This document shows, piece by piece, positions 1-9,076 of a DNA stretch of 64,000 nt. Below the pieces are notes generated by a model. That model was not told the origin of the DNA and did not search any database. It saw only the letters and a program-made list of their open reading frames with translations. Numbering within the stretch: position 1 is the first letter of the stretch; each line of letters opens with the position of its first letter. Source of the DNA: UBA6265 sp964526965 (GTDB lineage: Bacteria > Chloroflexota > Chloroflexia > Thermomicrobiales > UBA6265); contig CAZGML010000008.1 in assembly GCA_964526965.1 (NCBI GenBank), positions 38,049 through 102,048 of the forward strand, read 5' to 3'. Position numbers and translations under genes: made by a program.

Positions 1-2
1 TC

Positions 3-872
3 TCCGACATCGAGCTGAAGATGGAGGACTCCATTTGGCACGAGTTGGTGCGAAGCTATACCCGCGAGGCGGGTGTGCGTGGGCTGGATCGTGAGATCGC
101 CAGCCTCAGCCGCAAGATCGCAACGCAAATCGTACGGGGCGTTATCGATCGCAATCAGCCGATCACAATGGACCACGAACAGTTGGAAGCACTGCTTGGT
201 CCAGCCAAATATGGCTACGAGCAGGAGTTAGGCGATAGCCAGGTAGGTCTTGCGTATGGCCTTGCAGCCAGCGAAGTTGGCGGAGCAATCATCCCGGTCG
301 AAGTCGCAACGCTCACTGGCAAGGGCGAACTGATCATCACCGGCCAGGCCGGCGAAGTGATGCGGGAAAGCGCCCAGGCTGCGCTCAGCTACGCGCGAAG
401 CCGCGCAGTTGATCTGAAAATCGACCGCGATTTCCAGGAGAAGACTGACCTTCACATCCACCTGAGCGAAGGCGCAACTCCGAAAGATGGGCCAAGCGCT
501 GGTATCACCATGGCAACAGCGCTGATCTCCGCGCTCACCCAGCGGCCGATTCGCAACGATACCGCCCTCACTGGCGAGATCACGCTGCGTGGTCGGGTGC
601 TACCGATCGGTGGACTGCGTGACAAGGCGCTGGCTGCGCATCGGTATGGATTGCGTCGGCTGATCGTGCCACACGATAACGAACGCGACCTGCGCGATAT
701 CCCGGCCAATGTGCGCGACGAACTGGAAATCATCCTCGTGAAAAGTATGGACGAGGTGATTCAGGCTGCGATCATGCTTGATGTGGAACAGGCTGATCAG
801 ATTCAAAACCGAACTGAAGAAGAGCAACAGCAGGTTGTGCTAACCGCAACTCCGGACCTTCTGGAACGGTAG
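3..872 (+). CDS. lon: ATP-dependent Lon protease, C-terminal part (5' end outside window)
   Basis: The reading frame is already open at base 3 with no start, so only the last ~289 residues are present. Known role: cytosolic AAA+ serine protease that degrades misfolded and regulatory proteins. Visible parts are the end of the AAA+ alpha-helical subdomain (REAGVRGLDREI) and the complete S16 protease domain. The Ser-Lys dyad is intact: Ser in KDGPSAG (codon 495-497) and Lys in GGLRDKALAAHR (codon 624-626). The tail after the protease domain is short and Glu/Gln-rich. It ends in a hairpin terminator shared with the convergent ABC ATPase gene. Identity is secure; the N-terminal LAN domain and Walker motifs lie outside the window. 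Confidence 0.96.
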   Translation, partial: SDIELKMEDSIWHELVRSYTREAGVRGLDREIASLSRKIATQIVRGVIDRNQPITMDHEQLEALLGPAKYGYEQELGDSQVGLAYGLAASEVGGAIIPVEVATLTGKGELIITGQAGEVMRESAQAALSYARSRAVDLKIDRDFQEKTDLHIHLSEGATPKDGPSAGITMATALISALTQRPIRNDTALTGEITLRGRVLPIGGLRDKALAAHRYGLRRLIVPHDNERDLRDIPANVRDELEIILVKSMDEVIQAAIMLDVEQADQIQNRTEEEQQQVVLTATPDLLER

Positions 873-896
873 GAGGCTCAGATCACCTGAGCCTCC
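872..896. terminator. Bidirectional hairpin between lon and the ABC ATPase gene
   Basis: Perfect 10-bp inverted repeat GGAGGCTCAG/CTGAGCCTCC with a 5-nt loop, starting on the last base of the lon stop codon and ending 6 nt before the stop of the convergent gene. There is no clear U-tract, so it may act as a transcript end stabiliser as much as an intrinsic terminator. Confidence 0.6.
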
Positions 897-902
897 CGGG
901 TT

Positions 903-1694
903 CTAGGTCCAGCCGGCAGCAGCACGAGCGGCCCAGCGCCCATTGAGCGTGTGGACATCTATCGGGAAACCGAAGCAGTCGCTTACAAGCGCGCTGTTGA
1001 GAATTTCTTCAGAAGGTCCGGCAGCGAGCACACTCCCCTCTTTTATCAACAGAACATGGCTTGTGGATGCCGGGAGTTCCTCCAGGTGGTGACTCACCAT
1101 CACTGTTGGAAGGCCCGGATGGCTCTGCGTGATCTGATCGAAGGACCGTAACAGCGCCTCACGGGCGGGGAAATCGAGCCCGGTGGCGGGTTCATCAAGC
1201 AACAACAGCTCGGGGCTCTTGATGAGCGCACGGGCAATACGGATGCGCTGTCGCTCGCCGTGGCTGAGGTGACCAATCTCCTCATCGGCCAGACGTCCTG
1301 CCCCGATGCTCTCCAGCAGCTTTCGGGCTGCGGCGTAGTCGGCTTCTTTCCAATCGTCCCAATGCGGCCACATGGTGTTGCGAATACCCGTGAGAACGGC
1401 CTCTGCACCATGGAGCCAATCGAGCATGCGCAGAGAGGGATCGACCCGGGCGATGCGCTTGCGAAGTTCGCGCAGGTCGGTGCGGCCAACCTTCTCCCCC
1501 AGCAATGTAACCTCCCCAAGCGAGGGATGACGCTCTCCGGCCAGGATACTGAGCAGCGTGGTTTTGCCGGCGCCGTTTGGTCCGATAATGGCCCAATGCT
1601 CACCAGGTTTGATTTCCCAGGTGATGTCTGAAAGGATTACTTTCCCTTCCGGGGTGCGAACTGAGATACCGTCTAGTAGGGCGATACTGGCCAC
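903..1694 (-). CDS. ABC transporter ATP-binding protein (YlmA/ModF-like)
   Basis: 263-residue single-domain ABC ATPase. Walker A GPNGAGKTT at residues 38-46, signature LSHGE at 143-147, Walker B LLLLDEPA at 163-170, and an H-loop His in SHH near 201. The usual Q-loop glutamine is not obvious; IARVDPSL stands at that place. The start is GTG, preceded by a modest AGGTG. No permease or binding protein lies beside it, so its substrate cannot be told. The long insert with Trp residues (LDWLHGAEAV, MWPHWDDW) resembles the YlmA group of stand-alone ATPases. It is transcribed convergently with lon and divergently from the mannosidase leader. It is unlikely to energise the sugar importers further on, which normally use a longer MsmX/UgpC-type ATPase with a C-terminal regulatory domain. 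Confidence 0.85.
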   Translation of the reverse strand: MASIALLDGISVRTPEGKVILSDITWEIKPGEHWAIIGPNGAGKTTLLSILAGERHPSLGEVTLLGEKVGRTDLRELRKRIARVDPSLRMLDWLHGAEAVLTGIRNTMWPHWDDWKEADYAAARKLLESIGAGRLADEEIGHLSHGERQRIRIARALIKSPELLLLDEPATGLDFPAREALLRSFDQITQSHPGLPTVMVSHHLEELPASTSHVLLIKEGSVLAAGPSEEILNSALVSDCFGFPIDVHTLNGRWAARAAAGWT

Positions 1695-1837
1695 GAATTA
1701 CACCTGCTGAATAAGCGACGAACTCGACGTCATCGCGCCGACACATACCTGCCAAGCCTACGGCAACATGGGGGTTCTGACGAATCGCTTGCCAATGGCT
1801 TTCGAGGCGTTGCATCCCTTCTGGCCTGTACCGATAT

Positions 1838-1914
1838 CGCTACCCGGTCTTTGAAATCACGGCTACACTTGAGCCCGATTACACAGCGGGTAGCGAACGC
1901 AGCTACCCCTTTTT
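1838..1914 (+). promoter_or_regulatory. Candidate transcription attenuator in the alpha-mannosidase leader
   Basis: Two mutually exclusive stems can form. CGCTACCCG (1838-1846) is exactly complementary to CGGGTAGCG (1887-1895). The latter can instead form GGGTAGC/GCTACCC (1888-1894 with 1902-1908), which is followed directly by CTTTTT (1909-1914), an intrinsic terminator shape. This sits about 60 nt before the mannosidase start. The layout is that of an antiterminator/terminator switch. No known riboswitch or T-box motif was recognised, and the inducing signal is unknown. Confidence 0.5.
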
Positions 1915-1973
1915 ATGAAGCACGATAACCACCATGCTGGCCTTACTTGCAGGTCTCGCGAGAGGACATTTCC

Positions 1974-4900
1974 TTGGACGATCACAAACACTTCGATCAC
2001 CGGCGGCTGGAGCGCGTAAAGCGCTGGCTGCCCGAGCTGTATGCCTGGCGCAATGCGAAAGTCGCACCAATCGAGAACTGGACCTTCACCAGCGCCGACG
2101 GCGAGGTTACTGAACTCAAACGAGGAGACGCGTGGCCGGAGGTTGATCCGCATCGACCAGTCACCCTCACGGCCACAGCAACTGTGCCCGAAAGCTGGAA
2201 GGGGCAGCCGGTTGATATCCAGCTTTGGCTCGGTGGCGAAGGTTTCGTAAAAATTGATCCCGGCTTTCAGGTGGGGCTCAATCCGTTCCATCACGATTGG
2301 CGTATCACCGATTCAGCCCAGGGTGGCGAGCAGTTCCACATCGAGGCCACGGTTGTGCCAAAAGGAATGTTCGGTACACACGTCCCCGCCCCTTCCATTG
2401 GACGGGCGCATGTCGCCATTCCGCACCAGGAAGTGCGTGCTCTCTACACAGACCTCGAAGAGATCATCAACCTCGCCGAGCAGTTGAAAGAGCACCAGAT
2501 TCTGCCGCACCTGCTCGATCTTGCGGATGAGGCATACAAGGCGATTTTCCCATACTGGCCATCTCATACCGATACGGTGACCAATCGTTTGGTGAAAGGC
2601 GACCTCTCCGGCGGGCAGTTGTACGATATCGGGCTCGGCGATTATGGCCGACCGGGCTACCGCGGCGAGCTGATGGTGGGCGACATCTGGCACATTCCAT
2701 CTCCCGATGCAGAGATCGAGCCGTTGCCGAAACAGGCCCTGCATGCGTGCGATACGGCCCGCGGCATTATCGCGGAGCGCCTGGCCGAATTGCGCGAGCT
2801 GTACCCGCCGGTTGGCAACATCATGCTGACAGGCCACGCGCATATCGACCTCGCATGGATGTGGCCGGTGGCGGAGACGCGCCGCAAACTGCAACGCACC
2901 TTCAGCACACAACTTTGGCTGATGGACAGGTACGATGACTTCATCTTCAACCAGAGTTCTGCACAGGCCTACAAATGGATTGAAGAGGACGATCCCGGGC
3001 TCTTCGAGCGAATTCAGCAGGCCGTTGCGGCTGGTCGTTGGGAGCCTGTTGGTGGTATGTGGGTTGAGCCGGATAGCCAGGTAACCGGAGGCGAGGCGTA
3101 TGTGCGCCAGCTCTTCTATGGCCAGCGATACTTCGAGGAGAAGTTCGGACTGCGCAACTCTACTGCGTGGCTGCCGGATGTCTTTGGATTTAGCGCCGGA
3201 GTGCCGCAGATCCTCCTCGGTGCCGGCATCCAAAACTTCTTTACCATCAAGGTCACCTGGAGCGAGGTGAATACGTTCCCGTATGACCTGTTTGTCTGGG
3301 AAGGGCTGGACGGTAGCCGCGTACTCACTCACACCTTCAACAACCCGGTTAATGGTTACAACGCCGAAATCGAACCGGAAGCAACACTTAAAACCTGGGA
3401 GAACTTCAGCGGCAAACGCCTGCATGACCAAACCATGCTCAGCTTCGGGTTCGGCGACGGCGGTGGCGGCCCCACCGAAGACATGCTGGAGAAGTACGAC
3501 CGTATTAAGGACTATCCAGTCCTTCCCCGGTTGGAGATGGGCAAGTTGGAAGATTTCTTCGCCAGCCTGCCTTCCGAAGGATTGCCGTTGTACGTGGGTG
3601 AACTCTACCTGGAACTTCACCGCGCGACGTTGACCACCCAGGCGCTGGTGAAAAAGCTGAATCGCGAAGGAGAGCACCGACTCGTTGAGGCCGAGAGCTT
3701 TGCCGCCCTCGCCGCCCGCGATGGCGCGGAGTATCCGCACGCTGATATCGACAAAAATTGGCAGGACCTGCTGTACAACCAGTTCCACGACATCCTGCCG
3801 GGCAGCTCCATCAATGAGGTCTATCAGGATACCCATCCCCAGCTGCAGGGCGTTGTTGCGAACGCGACATCGATTCGCGATGAAGCGATCGCCGCCCGCG
3901 TGGGCCAGGGCACCGGTGCTTACGCGGTCACGAACCCGGGACTGGATGAACGACCGCTCACCGCGCTCTTGCCGGCTGGCTCGAACGTAGGTGGACGGCA
4001 CACCCAGCAGGTGGATGAAGGCGTGCTGATCCATAACGCCACTGAACTCCTCGGCCCGCTGGAGACACGGGTCATCTCTGCGGAAAGCGAATCAACGGGC
4101 TCCACCTCGTCCATCGAGTCCGTCTCAGCCAGCACAATGGGACTCTCGCGCATTCTGGAGAACGCCCTGATTCGAGTCGAGATCGGCGCCGACGGCACGC
4201 TTCAAAGCGTGTTCGACAAGCAGGAGGAGCGCGAAACGCTCAAGGATCGCGGCAATCAACTCTGGGCATACAGCGACAAACCGCGCGCCTGGGATGCGTG
4301 GGATATCGATGAAACGTACGAGGCGATTGGCGAGGAAATCCTCGGAGTCGAGACGATTGAGGTCATCGAGGAAGGTCCGATTCGCGCAGCAGTACGTGTC
4401 ATACGAAGCTTTCGGAGCAGCACCATCATGCAAACGTACAGGCTGATGGCGGAGAGCACCCGTATCGACATCGAGACGGAAATCGACTGGCATGAACGGT
4501 TGACACTTGTACGCGCCCTCTTCCCGACCACCGTCCATACGCACGAAGCAACGTACGAGACGATGTTTGGCGTGCACAAACGACCGACCCACCAGAATAC
4601 CGTGTGGGATCGAGCCCGGTTCGAAGTCAGCGCCCACCGATTCGTCGATCTCTCCGAGCCGGATTACGGTGTAGCCCTCCTCAACGATGGCAAATATGGC
4701 CATAGCGCTGTTGATGGTGTGCTTGGCATGAGCCTCGTACGCGGGCCACTGTATCCGGATCCGTTTGCAGATGAGGGCAACCATAAATTCACATACAGCT
4801 TCTTCCCGCACCAGGGGGACTGGATCGAGGCAGATGTGGCCGCAGAAGCACACGCGCTGAATGCGCCGATGCTCGTAAGCACCGTGGCCGCGGAGGCAGA

Positions 4901-5177
4901 ATCAACCGATCCGTTCGTCACGTTTGGTGGCACAAAACTCCGCCTCGGCACGGTCAAGCAGGCGCACGATCGCGCGGGCCTTGTGATGCGAGTGTACGAA
5001 CCACACGGCACCCGCGGCGTTGCCGAAATGACTTTCGACAGGTCATTAAAGGCTGTTCATCGCACCAACCTGCTGGAAGAAGATGCAGACGGCGCAGAAA
5101 TCAGCATAGATGGTGCTACTGCCAGCTTTGTAGTCCGACCGTTCGAGATCATCACCGTCGTGGTTGAGTTCGAGTAG
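1974..5177 (+). CDS. Glycoside hydrolase family 38 alpha-mannosidase
   Basis: Large retaining alpha-mannosidase, about 1067 residues, the normal size for bacterial GH38. The zinc-site motif HID is at residues 290-292, the catalytic nucleophile Asp402 lies in WLPDVFG, and NQFHDILPGSS with a further zinc-ligand His is near 605 in the middle domain. The C-terminal beta domains follow. No signal peptide, so it acts in the cytoplasm on imported mannosides. I choose the TTG at 1974 because AGAGGA lies 7 nt before it; another TTG at 1947 has no ribosome binding site. It is followed by a strong terminator and is therefore probably monocistronic. The sugar importers 2-9 kb downstream are likely partners. 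Family assignment is secure; linkage specificity is not known. Confidence 0.93.
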   Translation: MDDHKHFDHRRLERVKRWLPELYAWRNAKVAPIENWTFTSADGEVTELKRGDAWPEVDPHRPVTLTATATVPESWKGQPVDIQLWLGGEGFVKIDPGFQVGLNPFHHDWRITDSAQGGEQFHIEATVVPKGMFGTHVPAPSIGRAHVAIPHQEVRALYTDLEEIINLAEQLKEHQILPHLLDLADEAYKAIFPYWPSHTDTVTNRLVKGDLSGGQLYDIGLGDYGRPGYRGELMVGDIWHIPSPDAEIEPLPKQALHACDTARGIIAERLAELRELYPPVGNIMLTGHAHIDLAWMWPVAETRRKLQRTFSTQLWLMDRYDDFIFNQSSAQAYKWIEEDDPGLFERIQQAVAAGRWEPVGGMWVEPDSQVTGGEAYVRQLFYGQRYFEEKFGLRNSTAWLPDVFGFSAGVPQILLGAGIQNFFTIKVTWSEVNTFPYDLFVWEGLDGSRVLTHTFNNPVNGYNAEIEPEATLKTWENFSGKRLHDQTMLSFGFGDGGGGPTEDMLEKYDRIKDYPVLPRLEMGKLEDFFASLPSEGLPLYVGELYLELHRATLTTQALVKKLNREGEHRLVEAESFAALAARDGAEYPHADIDKNWQDLLYNQFHDILPGSSINEVYQDTHPQLQGVVANATSIRDEAIAARVGQGTGAYAVTNPGLDERPLTALLPAGSNVGGRHTQQVDEGVLIHNATELLGPLETRVISAESESTGSTSSIESVSASTMGLSRILENALIRVEIGADGTLQSVFDKQEERETLKDRGNQLWAYSDKPRAWDAWDIDETYEAIGEEILGVETIEVIEEGPIRAAVRVIRSFRSSTIMQTYRLMAESTRIDIETEIDWHERLTLVRALFPTTVHTHEATYETMFGVHKRPTHQNTVWDRARFEVSAHRFVDLSEPDYGVALLNDGKYGHSAVDGVLGMSLVRGPLYPDPFADEGNHKFTYSFFPHQGDWIEADVAAEAHALNAPMLVSTVAAEAESTDPFVTFGGTKLRLGTVKQAHDRAGLVMRVYEPHGTRGVAEMTFDRSLKAVHRTNLLEEDADGAEISIDGATASFVVRPFEIITVVVEFE

Positions 5178-5207
5178 AGAGCTCGCTGCTGGCAAAGAGC
5201 GGCGCTG

Positions 5208-5237
5208 CAGGGGTCTCCCCATCCCGGGAGACCCCTG
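5208..5237 (+). terminator. Terminator hairpin after the alpha-mannosidase
   Basis: Perfect 12-bp stem CAGGGGTCTCCC/GGGAGACCCCTG with a 6-nt loop, 30 nt after the mannosidase stop. It is followed by GTGGTTTGG rather than a clean T-run. Confidence 0.7.
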
Positions 5238-5295
5238 GTGGTTTGGTATGCTACTAGCGGAAAGAAATCATGTTTGAAATGGACGTCCACTGCAC

Positions 5296-7029
5296 ATGCC
5301 CTTGAAAATTCTCCCTCGGCCGAGGCCGGTCTGGATCGAGCCGGAACCGATTCCGGAATCGTTTGACTGGAGCCAGCTCCATAGCCATCGATTGATTGCA
5401 TCCCTGCTCTACCGGCGGGGATTTCAGACACCCCACGATGCCGCACGCATGCTCGATCGCAGCGATCCGACGAATCTCGACTACCGTGCCCTCCCGAATA
5501 TCGAAGCAGCGCTCGACCGCACAATCGAGGCGATAAGGGCCAACGAGCACATCGGTATCTTCGCTGACTACGATGCTGATGGCATCACCAGCGCGACCCT
5601 GCTCACGCGGGCGCTACGATCCGTCATGCCACACGACAACGTGAAGCCCTTCGTACCGGTCCGGGAAGATGGGTATGGCGTGAGCGACCGTGGCGTGCGC
5701 CTGCTTGCTGACGCTGGCTGCACGCTGATGATCGCAGTGGATACCGGCACCAACGACACGGCAGTCATCAACCTTGCGAAGTCGTTGGGGATGGACGTGT
5801 TGGTGCTGGATCACCATGAAGTGAGTTCGAACCCGGCGGAATGCATCATCGTAAATCCCAAGCTGGATCCCGAAAACTCCTTCCCCGAACTGGTCGGCGT
5901 TGGCGTCGCCTGGTTCTTCGCGATGGGTCTACTCGATGCCGGCTACGATATCACCCGGCTCGATGGCGGCGATGTCACCGCAATGCTGGATCTCGTCGCG
6001 ATCGGCACTGTGGCAGATGTCGGGAAACTCCAGGGCGCAAACCGGATGCTGGTCGCCCACGGACTGGCTCGACTTCATCGTAGTGAGCGGCCCGGCGTAC
6101 GAGCTCTGGCACGCTTCAGCAATATTCCCCAGCACTCCGTAACGGCCGAGGACATCTCGTTCCGGCTTGGTCCGCGGCTGAATGCAACCGGGCGCGTAGC
6201 ATCTCCGGACAAGGCATTGAAGATGATGCTGGCCGATGATGACGCCACCGCCAACCGATACGGTCATTTCGTAGAACAGTGCAATACGAACCGCAAGGCG
6301 CAGACAGATCACATCATGCGCGAGGTGGCTCAGAAAATCCTGCATACGCCCGGTTGGGAGACCTTGCCGATTATTGCGCTTTACGGAGAAAACTGGAGCA
6401 CCGGGCTGGTTGGGCCTATCGCCAGCAAGATCACTGAGCGGCTCGGCGTGCCTGCCATTGTTATGCAGCAGCAGGGCGATCTGCTCACCGGATCCGGACG
6501 ATCCGTGCACGGTGTGAACCTGCTCAACATCATTTCAGAGGCGGATTCACTCCTCACCCGTTACGGCGGACACGCCGGTGCTGGTGGCGTGACCCTGCCA
6601 GTTTCGAACTATCACGACTTCGTGGAAGCCATCACGGCGGCAGCGGGTCGGCCGGGGTTGGGCTTACCGCAGGAACCCATGGTGAAGCTGGATGCATGGT
6701 TGCCAGAGCAGGCGTTCAGGCTCTCGATCATGGATGATCTGCAAGAAATGGAACCGTTCGGGATGGGCAACGAGACGCCTGTCTTCGGGGTTCCAAAAGC
6801 CCGGCTCCTGTACGTGAACACCATGGGCAAGGATCGCTCGCACCTGAAGCTCACCCTGGGCACACCAGGGCGGGAGCTGCAGGCAATTATGTGGGGTGGT
6901 GCTCACCGGTCGAGTGAACTCGCCGGCGCAACGCACGTGGATGTTTGCGGCAAATTGAGTGTGAACACGTTCCAGGGCAAGAAGAGCCTGCAACTATTCA
7001 TGGAGGATTTTCGGGTTTCGGAATCGTAA
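5296..7029 (+). CDS. recJ: Single-stranded-DNA-specific exonuclease RecJ
   Basis: 577 residues, the usual RecJ length. It is a cytosolic 5'-3' single-strand DNA exonuclease used in recombination and repair. The DHH phosphoesterase motifs are present: DYDADG (91-96), AVDTGT (147-152) and DHHE (172-175), which bind the catalytic metals. The DHHA1 domain carries YGGHAGAGG near residue 425. A C-terminal OB-like domain ends the protein. The ATG at 5296 is the only ATG in the frame after an upstream TGA at 5275, although its ribosome binding site is weak. It ends in a hairpin shared with the convergent importer operon. Family assignment is secure. Confidence 0.95.
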   Translation: MPLKILPRPRPVWIEPEPIPESFDWSQLHSHRLIASLLYRRGFQTPHDAARMLDRSDPTNLDYRALPNIEAALDRTIEAIRANEHIGIFADYDADGITSATLLTRALRSVMPHDNVKPFVPVREDGYGVSDRGVRLLADAGCTLMIAVDTGTNDTAVINLAKSLGMDVLVLDHHEVSSNPAECIIVNPKLDPENSFPELVGVGVAWFFAMGLLDAGYDITRLDGGDVTAMLDLVAIGTVADVGKLQGANRMLVAHGLARLHRSERPGVRALARFSNIPQHSVTAEDISFRLGPRLNATGRVASPDKALKMMLADDDATANRYGHFVEQCNTNRKAQTDHIMREVAQKILHTPGWETLPIIALYGENWSTGLVGPIASKITERLGVPAIVMQQQGDLLTGSGRSVHGVNLLNIISEADSLLTRYGGHAGAGGVTLPVSNYHDFVEAITAAAGRPGLGLPQEPMVKLDAWLPEQAFRLSIMDDLQEMEPFGMGNETPVFGVPKARLLYVNTMGKDRSHLKLTLGTPGRELQAIMWGGAHRSSELAGATHVDVCGKLSVNTFQGKKSLQLFMEDFRVSES

Positions 7030-7057
7030 AACCCGGCTCGTTGTAACAAGCCGGGTT
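7030..7057. terminator. Bidirectional terminator after recJ
   Basis: AACCCGGCT (7030-7038) pairs with AGCCGGGTT (7049-7057) around a 10-nt loop, just past the recJ stop. It lies between two convergent transcription units, so it can serve both. Confidence 0.7.
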
Positions 7058-7097
7058 GCCAGGGAGATAATCCCGGTCCTACGAAGTCAATTTCGTG

Positions 7098-8015
7098 TTA
7101 TCCCTTGACGGCGCCGGCGGTCATACCAGAAACGATTCGCTTCTGCACCAGCATCACACCGATAAGCAGCGGAATCGTTACCACCACTGCAGCAGCCATG
7201 CGTGTGCCGAACGGCACCTCGAACTGCGTGTTGCCAGTGAAGTCGGCAATTGCAACCTGCACCGTTTTCGCTTTTTCACTGATGGTGAATGTGCGAGCGT
7301 ACAAGAACTCGGACCACGCCTCGATAAACGCCAGCAGGCCAGTCGTCACCATGCCAGGAATCGCCAGCGGGATCAGAATCTGCCGCAGCGCAACCATCTG
7401 GGTGGCGCCATCGACCAGCGCGGCCTGCTCCAGGTCGGGTGGCATGGCGCGGAAGAAATTGGCCAGCACCCAAACCGTAAACGGCAGGGCGAAGCTCATG
7501 TAAATCACCACGAGCCCCCACAGCGTGTCGTACGCGTTAAAGTTACGCATCATCTGGAAGAGCGAGCCGATGATGGCGATACCCGGGAACATCGTCATGC
7601 TCAGGATGGTGTACAGGAAGAACGTGCGCCCGCGGAACTGTAACCGCGCCATGGCATAGGCCGTGAGCGTACCGAACACGAGCGACAGAATCACCACGGA
7701 CGTGGAGATGATTGCCGAGTTCGCCAACGCCCGAACAAACGAGGCGTCGGTCAACACTGTGCGGTAGTTCTCCAGTGTCGGATCCATAGGCCAGAACGTC
7801 GGGTTCGAGCGGATGATTTCGTTATTCGTTTTCAGGCTGGATACGATAGCCCAGTAAAACGGGAAGAGCGTATACACCAGAATCACGAGAATGAGCAGCA
7901 GGAACCCAACCCTGCCGATGATCGGTATAACGCCGCTTCTTCTTGAAGACCCGGCACTGCCGGTAGCTCGAAGGCGATCAAGTTCTTCAGGGGAGATTTT
8001 GAGGTGCGACGCCAT
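7098..8015 (-). CDS. Carbohydrate ABC transporter permease, MalG-type
   Basis: 305-residue inner-membrane permease with about six membrane helices and the cytoplasmic EAA loop EQAALVDGATQMVALRQI, which docks the ATPase. It pairs with the MalF-type permease encoded just upstream. The start at 8015 has GGAGGAG placed 7 nt before the ATG, and this start lies one base after the stop of the upstream gene, so the two are translationally coupled. An upstream in-frame start would overlap the preceding gene by about 40 nt and has no ribosome binding site. It is the last gene of the operon binding protein - MalF - MalG. No ATPase gene is present; a shared MsmX/UgpC-like ATPase from elsewhere is inferred. 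Confidence 0.92.
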   Translation of the reverse strand: MASHLKISPEELDRLRATGSAGSSRRSGVIPIIGRVGFLLLILVILVYTLFPFYWAIVSSLKTNNEIIRSNPTFWPMDPTLENYRTVLTDASFVRALANSAIISTSVVILSLVFGTLTAYAMARLQFRGRTFFLYTILSMTMFPGIAIIGSLFQMMRNFNAYDTLWGLVVIYMSFALPFTVWVLANFFRAMPPDLEQAALVDGATQMVALRQILIPLAIPGMVTTGLLAFIEAWSEFLYARTFTISEKAKTVQVAIADFTGNTQFEVPFGTRMAAAVVVTIPLLIGVMLVQKRIVSGMTAGAVKG

Positions 8016-8016
8016 C

Positions 8017-8964
8017 CTACTGCTCCTCCACTTTGATAACGCGCGTGTATCCAACAACCATGAGCGCGATACAAATAAAGATCACGACGGATACGGCTGA
8101 TCCGAACCCAAGGCGTTGTTTGGCCATGAGCTCCTGGTGGGCAAACACAGATACAGACATCGTACTGGTGTTATATCCGTTCATCACGTAAATCATGTCG
8201 AACACGCGGAACGAGGCCATTGTGCGGAAGATGAGCGCAACCAGCAGCGCCGGCTTAAGGAGCGGCAGCGTTATTTGCCAGAACTGTTGCCATTTGCTGG
8301 CTCCATCTACCGTCGATGCTTCATACACGTCGTCCGGTATCACCTGGAGGCCAGCGAGAATAAGCAGCGCCATAAATGGCGTCGTTTTCCACACGTCGAC
8401 CATCACCACCGAGAAGAGAGCGGTGGATGGGTTACCTACCCAGTCGAATAGCAGGAACTGGGAGAAGCCAAGATCAATGAGGATGTTGTTGATAATGCCG
8501 TAGTTATCGTGGAACATCCACGACCACAGCAGCGAACTCACCACCGTTGGGATCGCCCACGGTACCAGCATGGATGTACGCACCAAACCTCGCCCCTTAA
8601 AGTTGGAGTGAATGGTGAGCGCCACGATCATGCCGAGAATGGTCTCCAGCCCGACCGATGAAACGGTGAAAATGATGGTATTCCACAATGATGTGAGGAA
8701 TGTATCGTTGCTGAGCAGGTCCTCGTAATTTTCAGTACCGATATAGCGCCAACGATCCGGTCGGCTTGAACGATAGTTGGTGAAGCTCAGCCGAACTGAT
8801 TCAGCCAGCGGATAGATGGCAATACCCAGAACGACCAGGACCGTCGGCAGGATTAGTAACCACCCGAGGCGTTCCTGGTTTCTTCCCGCTTTGGTGGGCG
8901 GTGCCGAAAATTTGGAAACCTTGGGCGGAGGCATACGATCCATGAATCCATCGCCAGAGGCCAT
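8017..8964 (-). CDS. Carbohydrate ABC transporter permease, MalF-type
   Basis: 315-residue sugar ABC permease. A soluble N-terminal stretch of ~30 residues precedes the first of about six membrane helices (WLLILPTVLVVLGIAIYPL). The EAA loop is YEASTVDGASKWQQFWQ, with the usual Gly at the conserved place. GGGGGAG precedes the ATG. The gene follows the binding-protein gene after ~110 nt that contain a hairpin and is coupled to the MalG gene downstream. Substrate is inferred, from the neighbouring alpha-mannosidase, to be a mannose-containing or related oligosaccharide; the sequence itself does not prove it. Confidence 0.92.
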   Translation of the reverse strand: MASGDGFMDRMPPPKVSKFSAPPTKAGRNQERLGWLLILPTVLVVLGIAIYPLAESVRLSFTNYRSSRPDRWRYIGTENYEDLLSNDTFLTSLWNTIIFTVSSVGLETILGMIVALTIHSNFKGRGLVRTSMLVPWAIPTVVSSLLWSWMFHDNYGIINNILIDLGFSQFLLFDWVGNPSTALFSVVMVDVWKTTPFMALLILAGLQVIPDDVYEASTVDGASKWQQFWQITLPLLKPALLVALIFRTMASFRVFDMIYVMNGYNTSTMSVSVFAHQELMAKQRLGFGSAVSVVIFICIALMVVGYTRVIKVEEQ

Positions 8965-8995
8965 CTCTCCCCCTTCTGGAAATTTCGGAACACGC

Positions 8996-9030
8996 GGCCC
9001 CGAGAGCCGCCTGAGCGACTCAACGGGGCC
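8996..9030 (-). other. Intercistronic stem-loop between binding-protein and permease genes
   Basis: GGCCCCG (8996-9002) pairs with CGGGGCC (9024-9030) around a 21-nt loop with weak inner pairing. It lies 47 nt after the binding-protein stop and 31 nt before the MalF-type start. The placement suggests partial termination or 3' protection that gives more binding protein than permease. Confidence 0.45.
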
Positions 9031-9076
9031 ACATCCTCTGCGAACTTACAAGCCTACTTTCGCATAAGCACAGTGC

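Noticed and set aside
903..1694. The stand-alone ABC ATPase as the missing motor of the sugar importers
   Set aside because: At 263 residues it lacks the C-terminal regulatory (TOBE/MalK-like) domain of sugar-importer ATPases and looks like the YlmA group.
1768..1854. 28-codon leader peptide before the mannosidase
   Set aside because: It ends neatly after the first attenuator segment, but there is no ribosome binding site and no run of regulatory codons. Mentioned only as an option under the attenuator finding.
2313..4034. 573-codon open frame on the minus strand inside the mannosidase gene
   Set aside because: It is fully antisense to a gene with clear GH38 motifs, has no ribosome binding site, and its product has no recognisable motif. 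Long antisense frames are common in GC-rich coding DNA.
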